Shown here: piece by piece, positions 52,852 to 63,182 of the stretch | How the letters are laid out: each line of letters starts with the position of its first letter | Numbering within the stretch: the stretch's first letter is position 1 | Assembly: GCA_020466095.1 (NCBI GenBank) | Contig: CM035806.1 | Coordinates: 118,384,421 to 118,448,420, forward strand | Reading direction: 5' to 3' | DNA length: 64,000 nt | Origin: Chlorops oryzae | Taxonomy: Eukaryota > Arthropoda > Insecta > Diptera > Chloropidae | The notes under the pieces: generated by a model | Told to the model about the DNA's origin: nothing | The model's database searches: none | What the model saw: the letters and a program-made list of their open reading frames with translations, nothing else | Translations under genes and position numbers: made by a program

Positions 52852-52880
52852 CCTTAAGAAAATATAGTATTTTCTTCCCC

Positions 52881-52891
52881 GAGGGGGGAGA
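52881..52891 (+). promoter_or_regulatory. Polypurine tract of Gypsy 2
   Basis: GAGGGGGGAGA directly precedes the 3' LTR. Confidence 0.75.
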
Positions 52892-53250
52892 TGTAAAGAG
52901 ACTATCGTTCTTTATTCGAGCTAGTGGTGAAATTATTAATAGAGAGGTGAATTTACTAAGTAGTAGAGAGAGAGAGAGGAAGTTGCACGTATAGAAAAAT
53001 AATAAATGGACAGATGTTAAATAAGTTTATTGCTGTGAATTTAGTTTACTTTGAATTAAGTTTTGAATTGAATAATTGAAGTGTTAAAGTTGATTAATTG
53101 AGGAATAGACTTTAATTGTCGTTTCTTTATTTACATGTAAACGTGTAAACAATGTTAAAGCCCTATTATTTAGAAAAAAGAATTTAAACTTTATTTACAG
53201 AAGCAACACAGTGGAGTTTTATTTCAACAACTTCACACAACAATCTTATA
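52892..53250 (+). repeat. 3' LTR of Gypsy 2
   Basis: 359 bp and uninterrupted. It shows what the split 5' LTR looked like before the BEL/Pao insertion. Confidence 0.85.
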
Positions 53251-53470
53251 TACATATACTTTTTCTATTTACAAATATATTTTGAAAACATAAACACTTA
53301 TTTCTTTTCATATATTTATATTTATGTATAATTTTATATTCACCTTTAATCTTTTTTTGTAACACATATGGTACTCACTTGCCTGCCTGTGACAGTTCAA
53401 AGCGCCGAATTGAGCTCGTGTAAGTGCATAGTGGGAATCCTTTGGTGGGTTATTTAGCTAACATAGTAGT

Positions 53471-54826
53471 ATGCCTATGCGCGCACCACGAGGGGCAAAC
53501 CGCACTAGTTTAAATATCAATAGCCCCAGAGGCAGAGGATCACTTCCAGGGAATCAGGGCAATATAACTTTAGGACCTCCTACTAGGTCGCCGGTAGTGC
53601 ATTCGCCACCGGTTGGACAGCCCAACGAGCTTCGAACTGGATTAGCTGGTTTCGAGTTAGACCCGATTCAGTTAGGGAGAGCTTCTAGTGGGTCAGTAGA
53701 GGATTTTTTTCGTGGCTTCGTGAGCGGGCCTGCAATAGATCCGAGAATATCTACGGGTGCAATAATCATGGCAGAAAACTCAGCTATTACGAAAGACGAG
53801 CTTGGTGCTCTGATAGAGTCCATTAATAATCTAGTCGTATCTCAAGCTAACATGCAATCGGACATATTAGCCTTAAAGGAAAGCATGACCAACATTCCCC
53901 CACCTCCCTCGGCAGTTCCACTAAGCTTGCAGACCAGTGAGTCAAACCAAGCGCTAAACACATCCTCGGCAGTAGCAATGTCATACAAGTGGGATTTAGA
54001 AAAGTGGAAAAATAAATTTGATGGGACCACCAGCGTTTCCGATTTTCTATTTAAGGTAGAAACTTTGTGTAAGCGAACACAATGTCCTGAAGACCAATTG
54101 TTGGCAAATTTTCAGACCTTCCTGCACGGCAAGGCAGAGGATTGGTATTGGACCTTTATCAAGTCCTGCCCTAATTTAACTTTTCCGTTCCTACAGTACA
54201 GCCTTACGAAGGGATTCGAAAGCTTAGAGACTGATCATGATGTCCGCATGAGAATCTCTAATCGGAAGCAAGGCTTAAAGGAACCTTATGACGATTTTCA
54301 TTCGCATATCATTTCAATGAATGCGCGCATGCGAGACCCCTGGGATGAATCGACTTTAGTCGATATTATAAAACGGAATGTTTCACCTAAATTAAGGCTC
54401 ATGCTTTTCAACACCAATACGCGTCAAGTACATGAACTTAGGGATCATGCGCGTAATGCAGAGAAAGTGTTGCGCGAAAGTAAAATCAGTTGGACCAGCT
54501 CTACCTTTTCGAAGTCAGTTAATGAGATTGACGTGAACTATCCCGAACAACTTGAGGCGGAGGTTGAACCTGACCCGCAGGTCGATGCGCTCAATATGGT
54601 GAGAGGTACCTACAAATCAGACTATTCGAAGATTAAATGCTGGAACTGTTTAACACTTGGGCATTCATACATCTATTGTCCAGACGATATAAAAATCTCC
54701 TTCTGTTTTCGGTGCGGAGAACGCGGAGTAAAAACCATTACGTGTCCTAAGTCGCATCAGGGAAACCGCAATCGGAGCGAGCTGGTTACCGGGGGCCCTC
54801 GTTCTTCACAGTCCCCGAGTTGCTAA
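53471..54826 (+). CDS. gag: Gypsy 3 Gag protein
   Basis: 451 residues. It has a Pro/Gly/Arg-rich start, a helical segment (about 95-150), a capsid-like core with WDLEKWKNKFDG and AEDWYWTF, and a C-terminal knuckle CWNCLTLGHSYIYC followed by a degenerate CFRCGERGVKTITC, which lacks the expected His. It reads through without a break. Only internal region 1 has it; region 2 lost gag altogether. Confidence 0.8.
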   Translation: MPMRAPRGANRTSLNINSPRGRGSLPGNQGNITLGPPTRSPVVHSPPVGQPNELRTGLAGFELDPIQLGRASSGSVEDFFRGFVSGPAIDPRISTGAIIMAENSAITKDELGALIESINNLVVSQANMQSDILALKESMTNIPPPPSAVPLSLQTSESNQALNTSSAVAMSYKWDLEKWKNKFDGTTSVSDFLFKVETLCKRTQCPEDQLLANFQTFLHGKAEDWYWTFIKSCPNLTFPFLQYSLTKGFESLETDHDVRMRISNRKQGLKEPYDDFHSHIISMNARMRDPWDESTLVDIIKRNVSPKLRLMLFNTNTRQVHELRDHARNAEKVLRESKISWTSSTFSKSVNEIDVNYPEQLEAEVEPDPQVDALNMVRGTYKSDYSKIKCWNCLTLGHSYIYCPDDIKISFCFRCGERGVKTITCPKSHQGNRNRSELVTGGPRSSQSPSC

Positions 54827-54889
54827 CCTCTTACAGGAGCGTTGTTCCCCCGAAAGAACAACCGTCAATAGTCTCCAACCTTGAATCCC

Positions 54890-57800
54890 CGAACGTAAGT
54901 CCACCCTGCCCTCTCCGATTAAGAAAATTACTAAGTTGCCGTATTCGTTTCAAGAAACGAAAACAATTCAGAGCTGTAGTGGAATGTTCAACCCTTTGTG
55001 AAACTCCTGACGAACGACCTTTCGACCTTTAATCGACCTTTAATCAAAATTTTAAACGAAAGCATAACAGGGTTATTGGATTCTGGAGCTAGTGTTTCGG
55101 TATTAGGCCAAGACAGTCTTTCGCTTCTCAAACGTCTCAATATAAGTATAAAACCTTTTTCTCATTCAATCTCCACAGCGGATGGTTCCAGGAACAACAT
55201 TTAAGGGTTTGTCGAGCTGCCCGTGTCATACAAGAGCGTGATTAGAAATATTATTTTCTATGTAGTTCCGTCGTTGAAGCAACAGGCTTACCTTGGATTG
55301 AATTTTTGGAAACAATTTGCCATTGCTCCTAATGGAATGCCCCCCATCGAATCCTTAGAACCTTCCGCACCTTTGTGCCAGGAAATATTGTATCATGAAT
55401 TATCCCCAAGTCAAAAGCTGGATCTAGAGGCGACCATTTTGGAATTTCCCTGCTTTGGTAAACTTGGTCTCGGACGAACTTCGTTGCTAGTTCACCATAT
55501 CGACACTGGAGATCATGCCCCTATCAAATGCAAACATTATCCGCTTTCGCCACCTCGACAAGAGGAAATTTATAAGGAGCTGGACAGGTATCTGGAAATG
55601 AATGTAATCGAGGAATCGAACTCTCCCTGGTGCTTTCCTATAGTGGGAGTTCGGAAGCCAGGAAAGGTTAGAATTTGTGTGGACTCTAGGAAACTAAATG
55701 AGATCACGAAAAAGGATTCATATCCCTTACCGCATATAAACGGCTTGCTGAGTAGACTACAAGATACCCATTTCATTAGTGGAATAGATCTTAAAGACGC
55801 ATTTTTCCAGATTCCTCTATCCGAAGAATCCAAGGAGAAAACCGCGTTCGCAGTCCCGGGTAGACCCCTGTATCAATTTAGAGTCATGCCTTTTGGATTG
55901 TGTAATGGACCGCAAACTATGAGCCGCCTGATGGATAAGACGATTCCGTCAGACTTAAGAGATAACGTGTTCATTTATTTGGATGATCTGCTGGTGTGCA
56001 GTCCGACCTTTGAGGAGCACTTAACTTTGCTACGCAAAGTCGCTGCTCATCTAAGAAGAGCCGGTCTCACCATAAACGTGTCGAAAAGCAAGTTTTGTCA
56101 AAAGGAAATAAAATATTTGGGGTATATCATCGGCAATGGTTGTCTGAAAGTTGACCCAGAGAAGGTATCGGCTATAATGAATTTCCCTATCCCAAGGTCT
56201 CCAAAGCAAGTACGTCGCTTCATAGGAATGGCTAACTGGTACCGATCCTTTATTTGAAATTTTGCTGATTTAGCGGGTCCTCTAACCGATAGCTTGCGCA
56301 AGTCCAATTTTAAGTTCCTTTTGTCCCCTGAGGCCCGCACTAGCTTTGAAAAACTGAAGTTAGCCTTATCTAAAGCCCCTGTGCTCGCACAACCGGACTT
56401 CTCTAAAGAATTCATCGTCCAGTGTGACGCTTCTCGAGTAGGAGTAGGTGGAGTTCTGTATCAGCTAGACAGCGAAGGTAGAGAGCGGCCCATCGCATTT
56501 ATATCCCAAAAGCTTAACCGCGCTCAGAAAAATTATACAGTAACGGAGATTGAATGCCTGGCTGCTGTGACCTGTGTTAAAAAGTTTAGACCGTATATAG
56601 AGGGTTTACCGTTTCGCATTATCACGGAGCCTCAAGTGGTTAATGTCACAGAAGGACCTCAACGGTCGTCTCGCAAGATGGAGTCTTAAGCTCCAAGGTT
56701 TTGATTTTAAGATTGAGCACAGGAAGGGCAAGTTAAATGTTGTCCCCGACACTCTTTCACGGTTTGACGTAGATGAAGTGATTGTTAGCACCGGAGTGAG
56801 AGAATTTGACTTACACTCCACGGAATTCGAGTCGCAAGACTACCAGTGCCTCTTAAAACGAGTTTTGGAGCATAAAGACCAACTTCCCGATTTGCAGGTT
56901 ATAGATGGTCGCGTTTACATGAGAGTAAAGTTTAGAGGAGGAAGCGAGGCAGAGGAAGACTCCCTCTGGCGTTTATATCTGCCGTCAGGATTGGCCAGAC
57001 GGGTTATAGAGAGTGCCCATAACAAAAACTGCCATGGCGGATACGCTAAAACTCTCTCCCGAATTCGTCAGAAATATTATTGGCCTTTAATGGCTAAACA
57101 AGTTTACGATTTTGTAAGGAACTGCGACGACTGCAAGGCAACAAAACCGAGCAACCATACACTCAGGCCGCCCATGGGTAACCCTATCACCACGGTTCGA
57201 CCGTTCCAACGCTTATACTGCGATTTCTTGGGTCCGTATCCTGGCTCTAAGCTGAAAAACTCTTACCTCTTCATTGTAGTCGACCATTTTACTAAATTCG
57301 TGTTTCTGAAGCCCATGCGATCTGCTAGTACAGCGAATGTTATAGATTTCCTCCAGATTTATGTGTTTAATACCTTCGGGGTTCCTGAATATATCCATAG
57401 CGACAACGGGAAACAATTTGTTTCAAAGGAAATGGTAGAGTTTTTTGAGTCATGGGGCGTAACCCACCTTCGCACGGTGGTGTACTCGCCGCAAGCCAAC
57501 GCATCCGAACGTGTCAACCGAGAAATAATCGCAAAAATTAGGCTCTTGCTGAAAAATGAGACCAATCACCTTCAGCGGGACACTTGCATCCCTAAGATTC
57601 TGGTTATTCTTCGCAGCGATTATCACACTGCTATTAAGTGCTCGCCTTACTATGCCACCTTTGGACAGAATTTGATTATGCACGGTTCCGCATACGGCCT
57701 TTTAGACAAGTTGAATATGCTAAGAGACGATACCATCATAAATTCTACCGATAAGATGTCTCAGGTTAGGCACAAAATCTCTCAAAATCTTATTAAGGCT

Positions 57801-58040
57801 CATGAAAAAGCGATGAAAACTTATAACATTAGATCGAACCCAGTAAACTACAGCGAGGGACAAGAGATATTTTATAAGACCCATAAGTTGAGCGATTTCA
57901 AAGGAGGCATTAATTCCAAGTTCCTCCCGAAATATAGCAAGGGTAGAATAGGCCGTAAGGTAGGGAATTCGTTGTTTGACATAGTAGATCTACACAATAA
58001 GCCCATTGGGAGATATCATGCCCAGGATTTAAAACAGTGA
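54890..58040 (+). pseudogene. pol: Gypsy 3 Pol, copy 1, with several lesions
   Basis: Protease (LLDSGASVSVLG near 55080), reverse transcriptase (YLDD near 55977), RNase H (QCDASRVGVGG near 56420) and integrase (H..H near 57018-57030, CDDCK near 57125; Asp in CDFLGP, DNGK, Glu in SERVNRE) are recognised. Breaks: TAA at 55202-55204, TGA at 56255-56257, and a small deletion near 56627-56635 that shifts the RNase H frame. All three recur in copy 2. The integrase part is open to the stop at 58038-58040. Confidence 0.85.
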
Positions 58041-58174
58041 TTTCTAGTCTTCGCCCGGCTGGTCGTGGGTCGTGCCACACGTTGGTTAGCAGTATTAAGG
58101 AATACAATTCTCCCCATGCTAAAATTCTTTTACTGTTCGGAAACCAGACACAAGTCCTGATTTTTAAAGTAGTT

Positions 58175-59254
58175 TTGTTACGAATTTTGTAAAAAGAATA
58201 ACAGTTTTGGCGTAAAAGCGGACTTTGTAGTCGTGAGTTGGGATCATACCAGAAAAAAAAGGAAAGGGTTTTTGTGACGGTGGCAACGCCAAGAAAAAAG
58301 AAAGGCAGAAGTAAAAAATTCTTGAAACGGAAAGACGGAAAAATAATTTGGGGTTTTCCACGCCGCGAAGAAAAAAAGAGCATATTAAACTTAATTAACC
58401 GAAAGTTAAATCGGAGTTAGGAAAAGCCTCCACAGACTTTAGCCTTGATCGCTGCTAAGGGTGCATGCATAAGTGCATAAAGTAGCACTATCGTTTCCAG
58501 TTCGAGTGTTGATGAAGGCAGCCACGATCAAGGGCAAGCCGAAGTAAAAGTGTTCCTCTCTTGTACTACATACGCCACCTTCGGTGCAATTGGAGTTTAA
58601 GTAACTTTAAGGATTCCCGAAGTCGAGCATTTTAACACATCTTTGGGATCACACCGGAGCGCCGCAGGGAACATACGCAGGCAGCGTGGGTAGCATATGC
58701 GCGTGAACGTAACCTCAAACCAACAAAAAAGAAAAAGAAAAAAAACTGTAAGCCTCCATTTTTTTTTTATGTAAAGAAAAAGAAACATTAAGAAGAAGGA
58801 ATAGGGAAACGGAACATTTTTGGTTGTACGAAAGAACGAGAACTTCTACCGAAGGAAATAAGTACTATCTTTGTCTTTGTTATTCAAACTAATTCACTTT
58901 AACGTCACGTTATAATGTTGTAAAGCTTGAAAAAAAAAACAAAACAAAAAAAAAAAAGAATTTATTGAATTGCGTTAAGTTTCCAAAAAGGAAAGTAATT
59001 AATTAAGTATAAATTTGTTTAAAATTAATTGAATATTAGAGTTATATATATAATATATAGAATCAAACAAAACGAAACAAAATATAGAAACCGAACGAGC
59101 TCGTTTTATAGTCAAGTTCAGTATGAATATTTTTTTACTATTTTGAAATAAAACCTATACTATGAATTGTTAATTGATGCGTTTGTTTTTCCGTTCCGCG
59201 ATGTGGAGTGAAAGGTGGTCAGCTGATTCTACGTGTTTAATTTTATTGCTCTGA
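58175..59254 (+). repeat. LTR2 of Gypsy 3, 3'-truncated
   Basis: It matches the first 1080 bp or so of LTR3. It stops at GCTCTGA and joins straight to pol sequence equivalent to position 54885. TGA is shared by both sides, a 3-bp microhomology. Confidence 0.85.
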
Positions 59255-61513
59255 ATCCCCGAACGTAAGTCCACCCTTCCCTCTCCGATTAAGAAAATTA
59301 CTAAGTTGCCGTATTCGTTTCAAGAAACGAAAACAATTCAGAGCTGTAGTGGAATGTTCAACCCTTTGTGAAACTCCTGACGAACGACCTTTCGACCTTT
59401 AATCGACCTTTAATCAAAATTTTAAACGAAAGCATAACAGGGTTATTGGATTCTGGAGCTAGTGTTTCGGTATTAGGCCAAGACGGTCTTTCGCTTCTCA
59501 AACGTCTCAATATAAGTATAAAACCTTTTTCTCATTCAATCTCCACAGCGGATGGTTCCAGGAACAACATTTAAGGGTTTGTCGAGCTGCCCGTGTCATA
59601 CAAGAGCGTGATTAAAAATATTATTTTCTATGTAGTTCCGTCGTTGAAGCAACAGGCTTACCTTGGATTGAATTTTTGGAAACAATTTGCCATTGCTCCT
59701 AATGGAATGCCCCCCATCGAATCCTTAGAACCTTCCTCACCTTTGTGCCAGGAAATATTGTATCATGAATTATCCCCAAGTCAAAAGCTGGATCTAGAGG
59801 CGACCATTTTGGAATTTCCCTGCTTTGGTAAACTTGGTCTCGGACGAACTTCGTTGCTAGTTCACCATATCGACACTGGAGATCATGCCCCTATCAAATG
59901 CAAACATTATCCGCTTTCGCCACCTCGACAAGAGGAAATTTATAAGGAGCTGGACAGGTATCTGGAAATGAATGTAATCGAGGAATCGAACTCTCCCTGG
60001 TGCTTTCCTATAGTGGGAGTTCGGAAGCCAGGAAAGGTTAGAATTTGTGTGGACTCTAGGAAACTAAATGAGATCACGAAAAAGGATTCATATCCCTTAC
60101 CGCATATAAACGGCTTGCTGAGTAGACTACAAGATACCCATTTCATTAGTGGAATAGATCTTAAAGACGCATTTTTCCAGATTCCTCTATCCGAAGAATC
60201 CAAGGAGAAAACCGCGTTCGCAGTCCCGGGTAGACCCCTGTATCAATTTAGAGTCATGCCTTTTGGATTGTGTAATGGACCGCAAACTATGAGCCGCCTG
60301 ATGGATAAGACGATTCCGTCAGACTTAAGAGATAACGTGTTCATTTATTTGGATGATCTGCTGGTGTGCAGTCCGACCTTTGAGGAGCACTTAACTTTGC
60401 TACGCAAAGTCGCTGCTCATCTAAGAAGAGCCGGTCTCACCATAAACGTGTCGAAAAGCAAGTTTTGTCAAAAGGAAATAAAATATTTGGGGTATATCAT
60501 CGGCAATGGTTGTCTGAAAGTTGACCCAGAGAAGGTATCGGCTATAATGAATTTCCCTATCCCAAGGTCTCCAAAGCAAGTACGTCGCTTCATAGGAATG
60601 GCTAACTGGTACCGATCCTTTATTTGAAATTTTGCTGATTTAGCGGGTCCTCTAACCGATAGCTTGCGCAAGTCCAATTCTAAGTTCCTTTTGTCCCCTG
60701 AGGCCCGCACTAGCTTTGAAAAACTGAAGTTAGCCTTATCTAAAGCCCCTGTGCTCGCACAACCGGACTTCTCTAAAGAATTCATCGTCCAGTGTGACGC
60801 TTCTCGAGTAGGAGTAGGTGGAGTTCTGTATCAGCTTGACAGCGAAGGTAGAGAGCGGCCCATCGCATTTATATCCCAAAAGCTTAACCGCGCTCAGAAA
60901 AATTATACAGTAACGGAGATTGAATGCCTGGCTGCTGTGACCTGTGTTAAAAAGTTTAGACCGTATATAGAGGGTTTACCGTTTCGCATTATCACGGAGC
61001 CTCAAGTGGTTAATGTCACAGAAGGACCTCAACGGTCGTCTCGCAAGATGGAGTCTTAAGCTCCAAGGTTTTGATTTTAAGATTGAGCACAGGAAGGGCA
61101 AGTTAAATGTTGTCCCCGACACTCTTTCACGGTTTGACGTAGATGAAGTGATTGTTAGCACCGGAGTGAGAGAATTTGACTTACACTCCACGGAATTCGA
61201 GTCGCAAGACTACCAGTGCCTCTTAAAACGAGTTTTGGAGCATAAAGACCAACTTCCCGATTTGCAGGTTATAGATGGTCGCGTTTACATGAGAGTAAAG
61301 TTTAGAGGAGGAAGCGAGGCAGAGGAAGACTCCCTCTGGCGTTTATATCTGCCGTCAGGATTGGCCAGACGGGTTATAGAGAGTGCCCATAACAAAAACT
61401 GCCATGGCGGATACGCTAAAACTCTCTCCCGAATTCGTCAGAAATATTATTGGCCTTTAATGGCTAAACAAGTCTCCTTTGGGAGATATCATGCCCAGGA
61501 TTTAAAACAGTGA
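59255..61513 (+). pseudogene. pol: Gypsy 3 Pol, copy 2, truncated at both ends
   Basis: It is equivalent to 54885-57104 plus 58005-58040 of copy 1, with a few base changes. It lacks the leader, gag and most of the integrase. The integrase deletion (junction near 61473) leaves about five bases of filler, CTCCT. It has the same TAA, TGA and RNase H shift as copy 1 (59572-59574, 60625-60627 and about 60997-61005). Confidence 0.85.
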
Positions 61514-61648
61514 TTTCTAGTCTTCGCCCGGCTGGTCGTGGGTCGTGCCACACGTTGGTTAGCAGTATTAAGGAATACAATTCTCCCCATGCTAAAATTC
61601 TTTTACTGTTCGGAAACCAGAGACAAGTCCTGATTTTTAAAGTAGTTT

Positions 61649-62940
61649 TGTTACGAATTTTGTAAAAAGAAGAACAGTTTTGGCGTAAAAGCGGACTTTG
61701 TAGTCGTGAGTTGGGATCATACCAGAAAAAAAAGGAAAGGGTTTTTGTGACGGTGGCAACGCCAAGAAAAAAGAAAGGCAGAAGTAAAAAATTCTTGAAA
61801 CGGAAAGACGGAAAAATAATTTGGGGTTTTCCACGCCGCGAAGACAAAAAGAGCATATTAAACTTAATTAACCGAAAGTTAAATCGGAGTTAGGAAAAGC
61901 CTCCACAGACTTTAGCCTTGATCGCTGCTAAGGGTGCATGCATAAGTGCATAAAGTAGCACTATCGTTTCCAGTTCGAGTGTTGATGAAGGCAGCCACGA
62001 TCAAGGGCAAGCCGAAGTAAAAGTGTTCCTCTCTTGTACTACATACGCCACCTTCGGTGCAATTGGAGTTTAAGTAACTTTAAGGATTCCCGAAGTCGAG
62101 CATTTTAACACATCTTTGGGATCACACCGGAGCGCCGCAGGGAACATACGCAGGCAGCGTGGGTAGCATATGCGCGTGAACGTAACCTCAAACCAACAAA
62201 AAAGAAAAAGAAAAAAACTGTAAGCCTCCATTTTTTTTTATGTAAAGAAAAAGAAACATTAAGAAGAAGGAATAGGGAAACGGAACATTTTTGGTTGTAC
62301 GAAAGAACGAGAACATCTACCGAAGGAAATAAGTACTATCTTTGTCTTTGTTATTCAAACTAATTCACTTTAACGTCACGTTATAATGTTGTAAAGCTTG
62401 AAAAAAAAAAAAACAAAAAAAAAAGAATTTATTGAATTGCGTTAAGTTTCCAAAAAGGAAAGTAATTAATTAAGTATAAATTTGTTTAAAATTAATTGAA
62501 TATTAGAGTTATATATATAATATATAGAATCAAACAAAACGAAACAAAATATAGAAACCGAACGAGCTCGTTTTATAGTCAAGTTCAGTATGAATATTTT
62601 TTTACTATTTTGAAATAAAACCTATACTATGAATTGTTAATTGATCCGTTTGTTTTTCCGTTCCGCGATGTGGAGTGAAAGGTGGTCAGCTGATTCTACG
62701 TGTTTAATTTTATTGCTCTGATGTGACGTCATGACGTTTACAGATTGCATTTTAGATTGTTTGTGGTAGTTTGCTTTGAGTAAATGAATTGGCATTGTTT
62801 TTTTATTATGTTACTAACGTGGAAATGAGGGCAATGTAACCCACCACTACGCTAGCCGTGCCAGACCATCGATATGCCATTTGCAGCTTTCCATGAAGGA
62901 AACCTCCTGAAGAAAATTTTTTTTTTGGCCACGCGTAACA
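61649..62940 (+). repeat. LTR3 of Gypsy 3, complete
   Basis: 1292 bp, TGTTACG to CGTAACA, without the DINE-1-like insertion of LTR1. Confidence 0.85.
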
Positions 62941-62944
62941 AATT

Positions 62945-63180
62945 TTGATGTGATGTGGTGCTTCCTGATCCTTTTTTCCAAAATATTCCACACATGCTCA
63001 ATGGGGTTGAGGTCAGGGCTCTGGGATAGTGTTTTTAGAAGGTTTTTGTGATGATACATTAAAAACAACTTAGTATTTTGAGCCGTATGCTTAGGGTCGT
63101 TATCTTGCTGCAAATTATATTGTTCAGATACGCCCAATTTTTCAGCACTTGGCTTAAGATTTCGCTTCAAAATTCCGATA
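62945..63180 (-). pseudogene. Tc1-like transposase, catalytic piece
   Basis: LQQDNDPKHTAQ holds the second catalytic Asp and SPDLNPIEHVWN the Glu, a DD34E arrangement. The N-terminal DNA-binding part and first Asp would lie beyond the mariner at 63183. The frame is intact across this piece, so the Tc1 copy may have been functional when the Gypsy element arrived. Confidence 0.85.
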
Positions 63181-63182
63181 TA

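Larger units (their letters stand above)
43227..53250 (+). mobile_element. Ty3/Gypsy LTR retrotransposon 2, nested in Gypsy 3
   Basis: LTRs of about 355-359 bp start TGTAAAGAGACTATCG. The 5' LTR is split (43227-43368 and 48254-48466) by a BEL/Pao element and the 3' LTR is 52892-53250. TACA is duplicated at the flanks (43223-43226, 53251-53254). About five differences separate the LTRs. Gag and pol follow, but pol has a stop and a frameshift. No ordinary primer-binding TGG directly follows the 5' LTR, so priming is unclear. Confidence 0.85.
40348..62940 (+). mobile_element. Compound Ty3/Gypsy insertion 3 (three LTRs, two internal regions)
   Basis: LTR1 (40348-42690), internal region 1 (42691-58174), truncated LTR2 (58175-59254), shortened internal region 2 (59255-61648) and LTR3 (61649-62940). 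The outer flanks are AATT (40344-40347, 62941-62944), so the whole compound behaves as one insertion. LTRs begin TGTTACG and end CGTAACA and are about 1.29 kb. The first internal region is enlarged by Gypsy 2 at 43227-53250. Confidence 0.85.
39941..63180 (-). mobile_element. Tc1-like transposon split by a compound Gypsy insertion
   Basis: The left end starts CAGTGTACCACTAA after TA (39939-39940). The transposase C-terminus lies at 40211-40347 and resumes, codon for codon, at 62945 on the far side of the Gypsy insertion, which duplicated AATT. At 63181 the element is interrupted once more by a mariner, and the rest of the transposase is outside the window. Confidence 0.85.
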
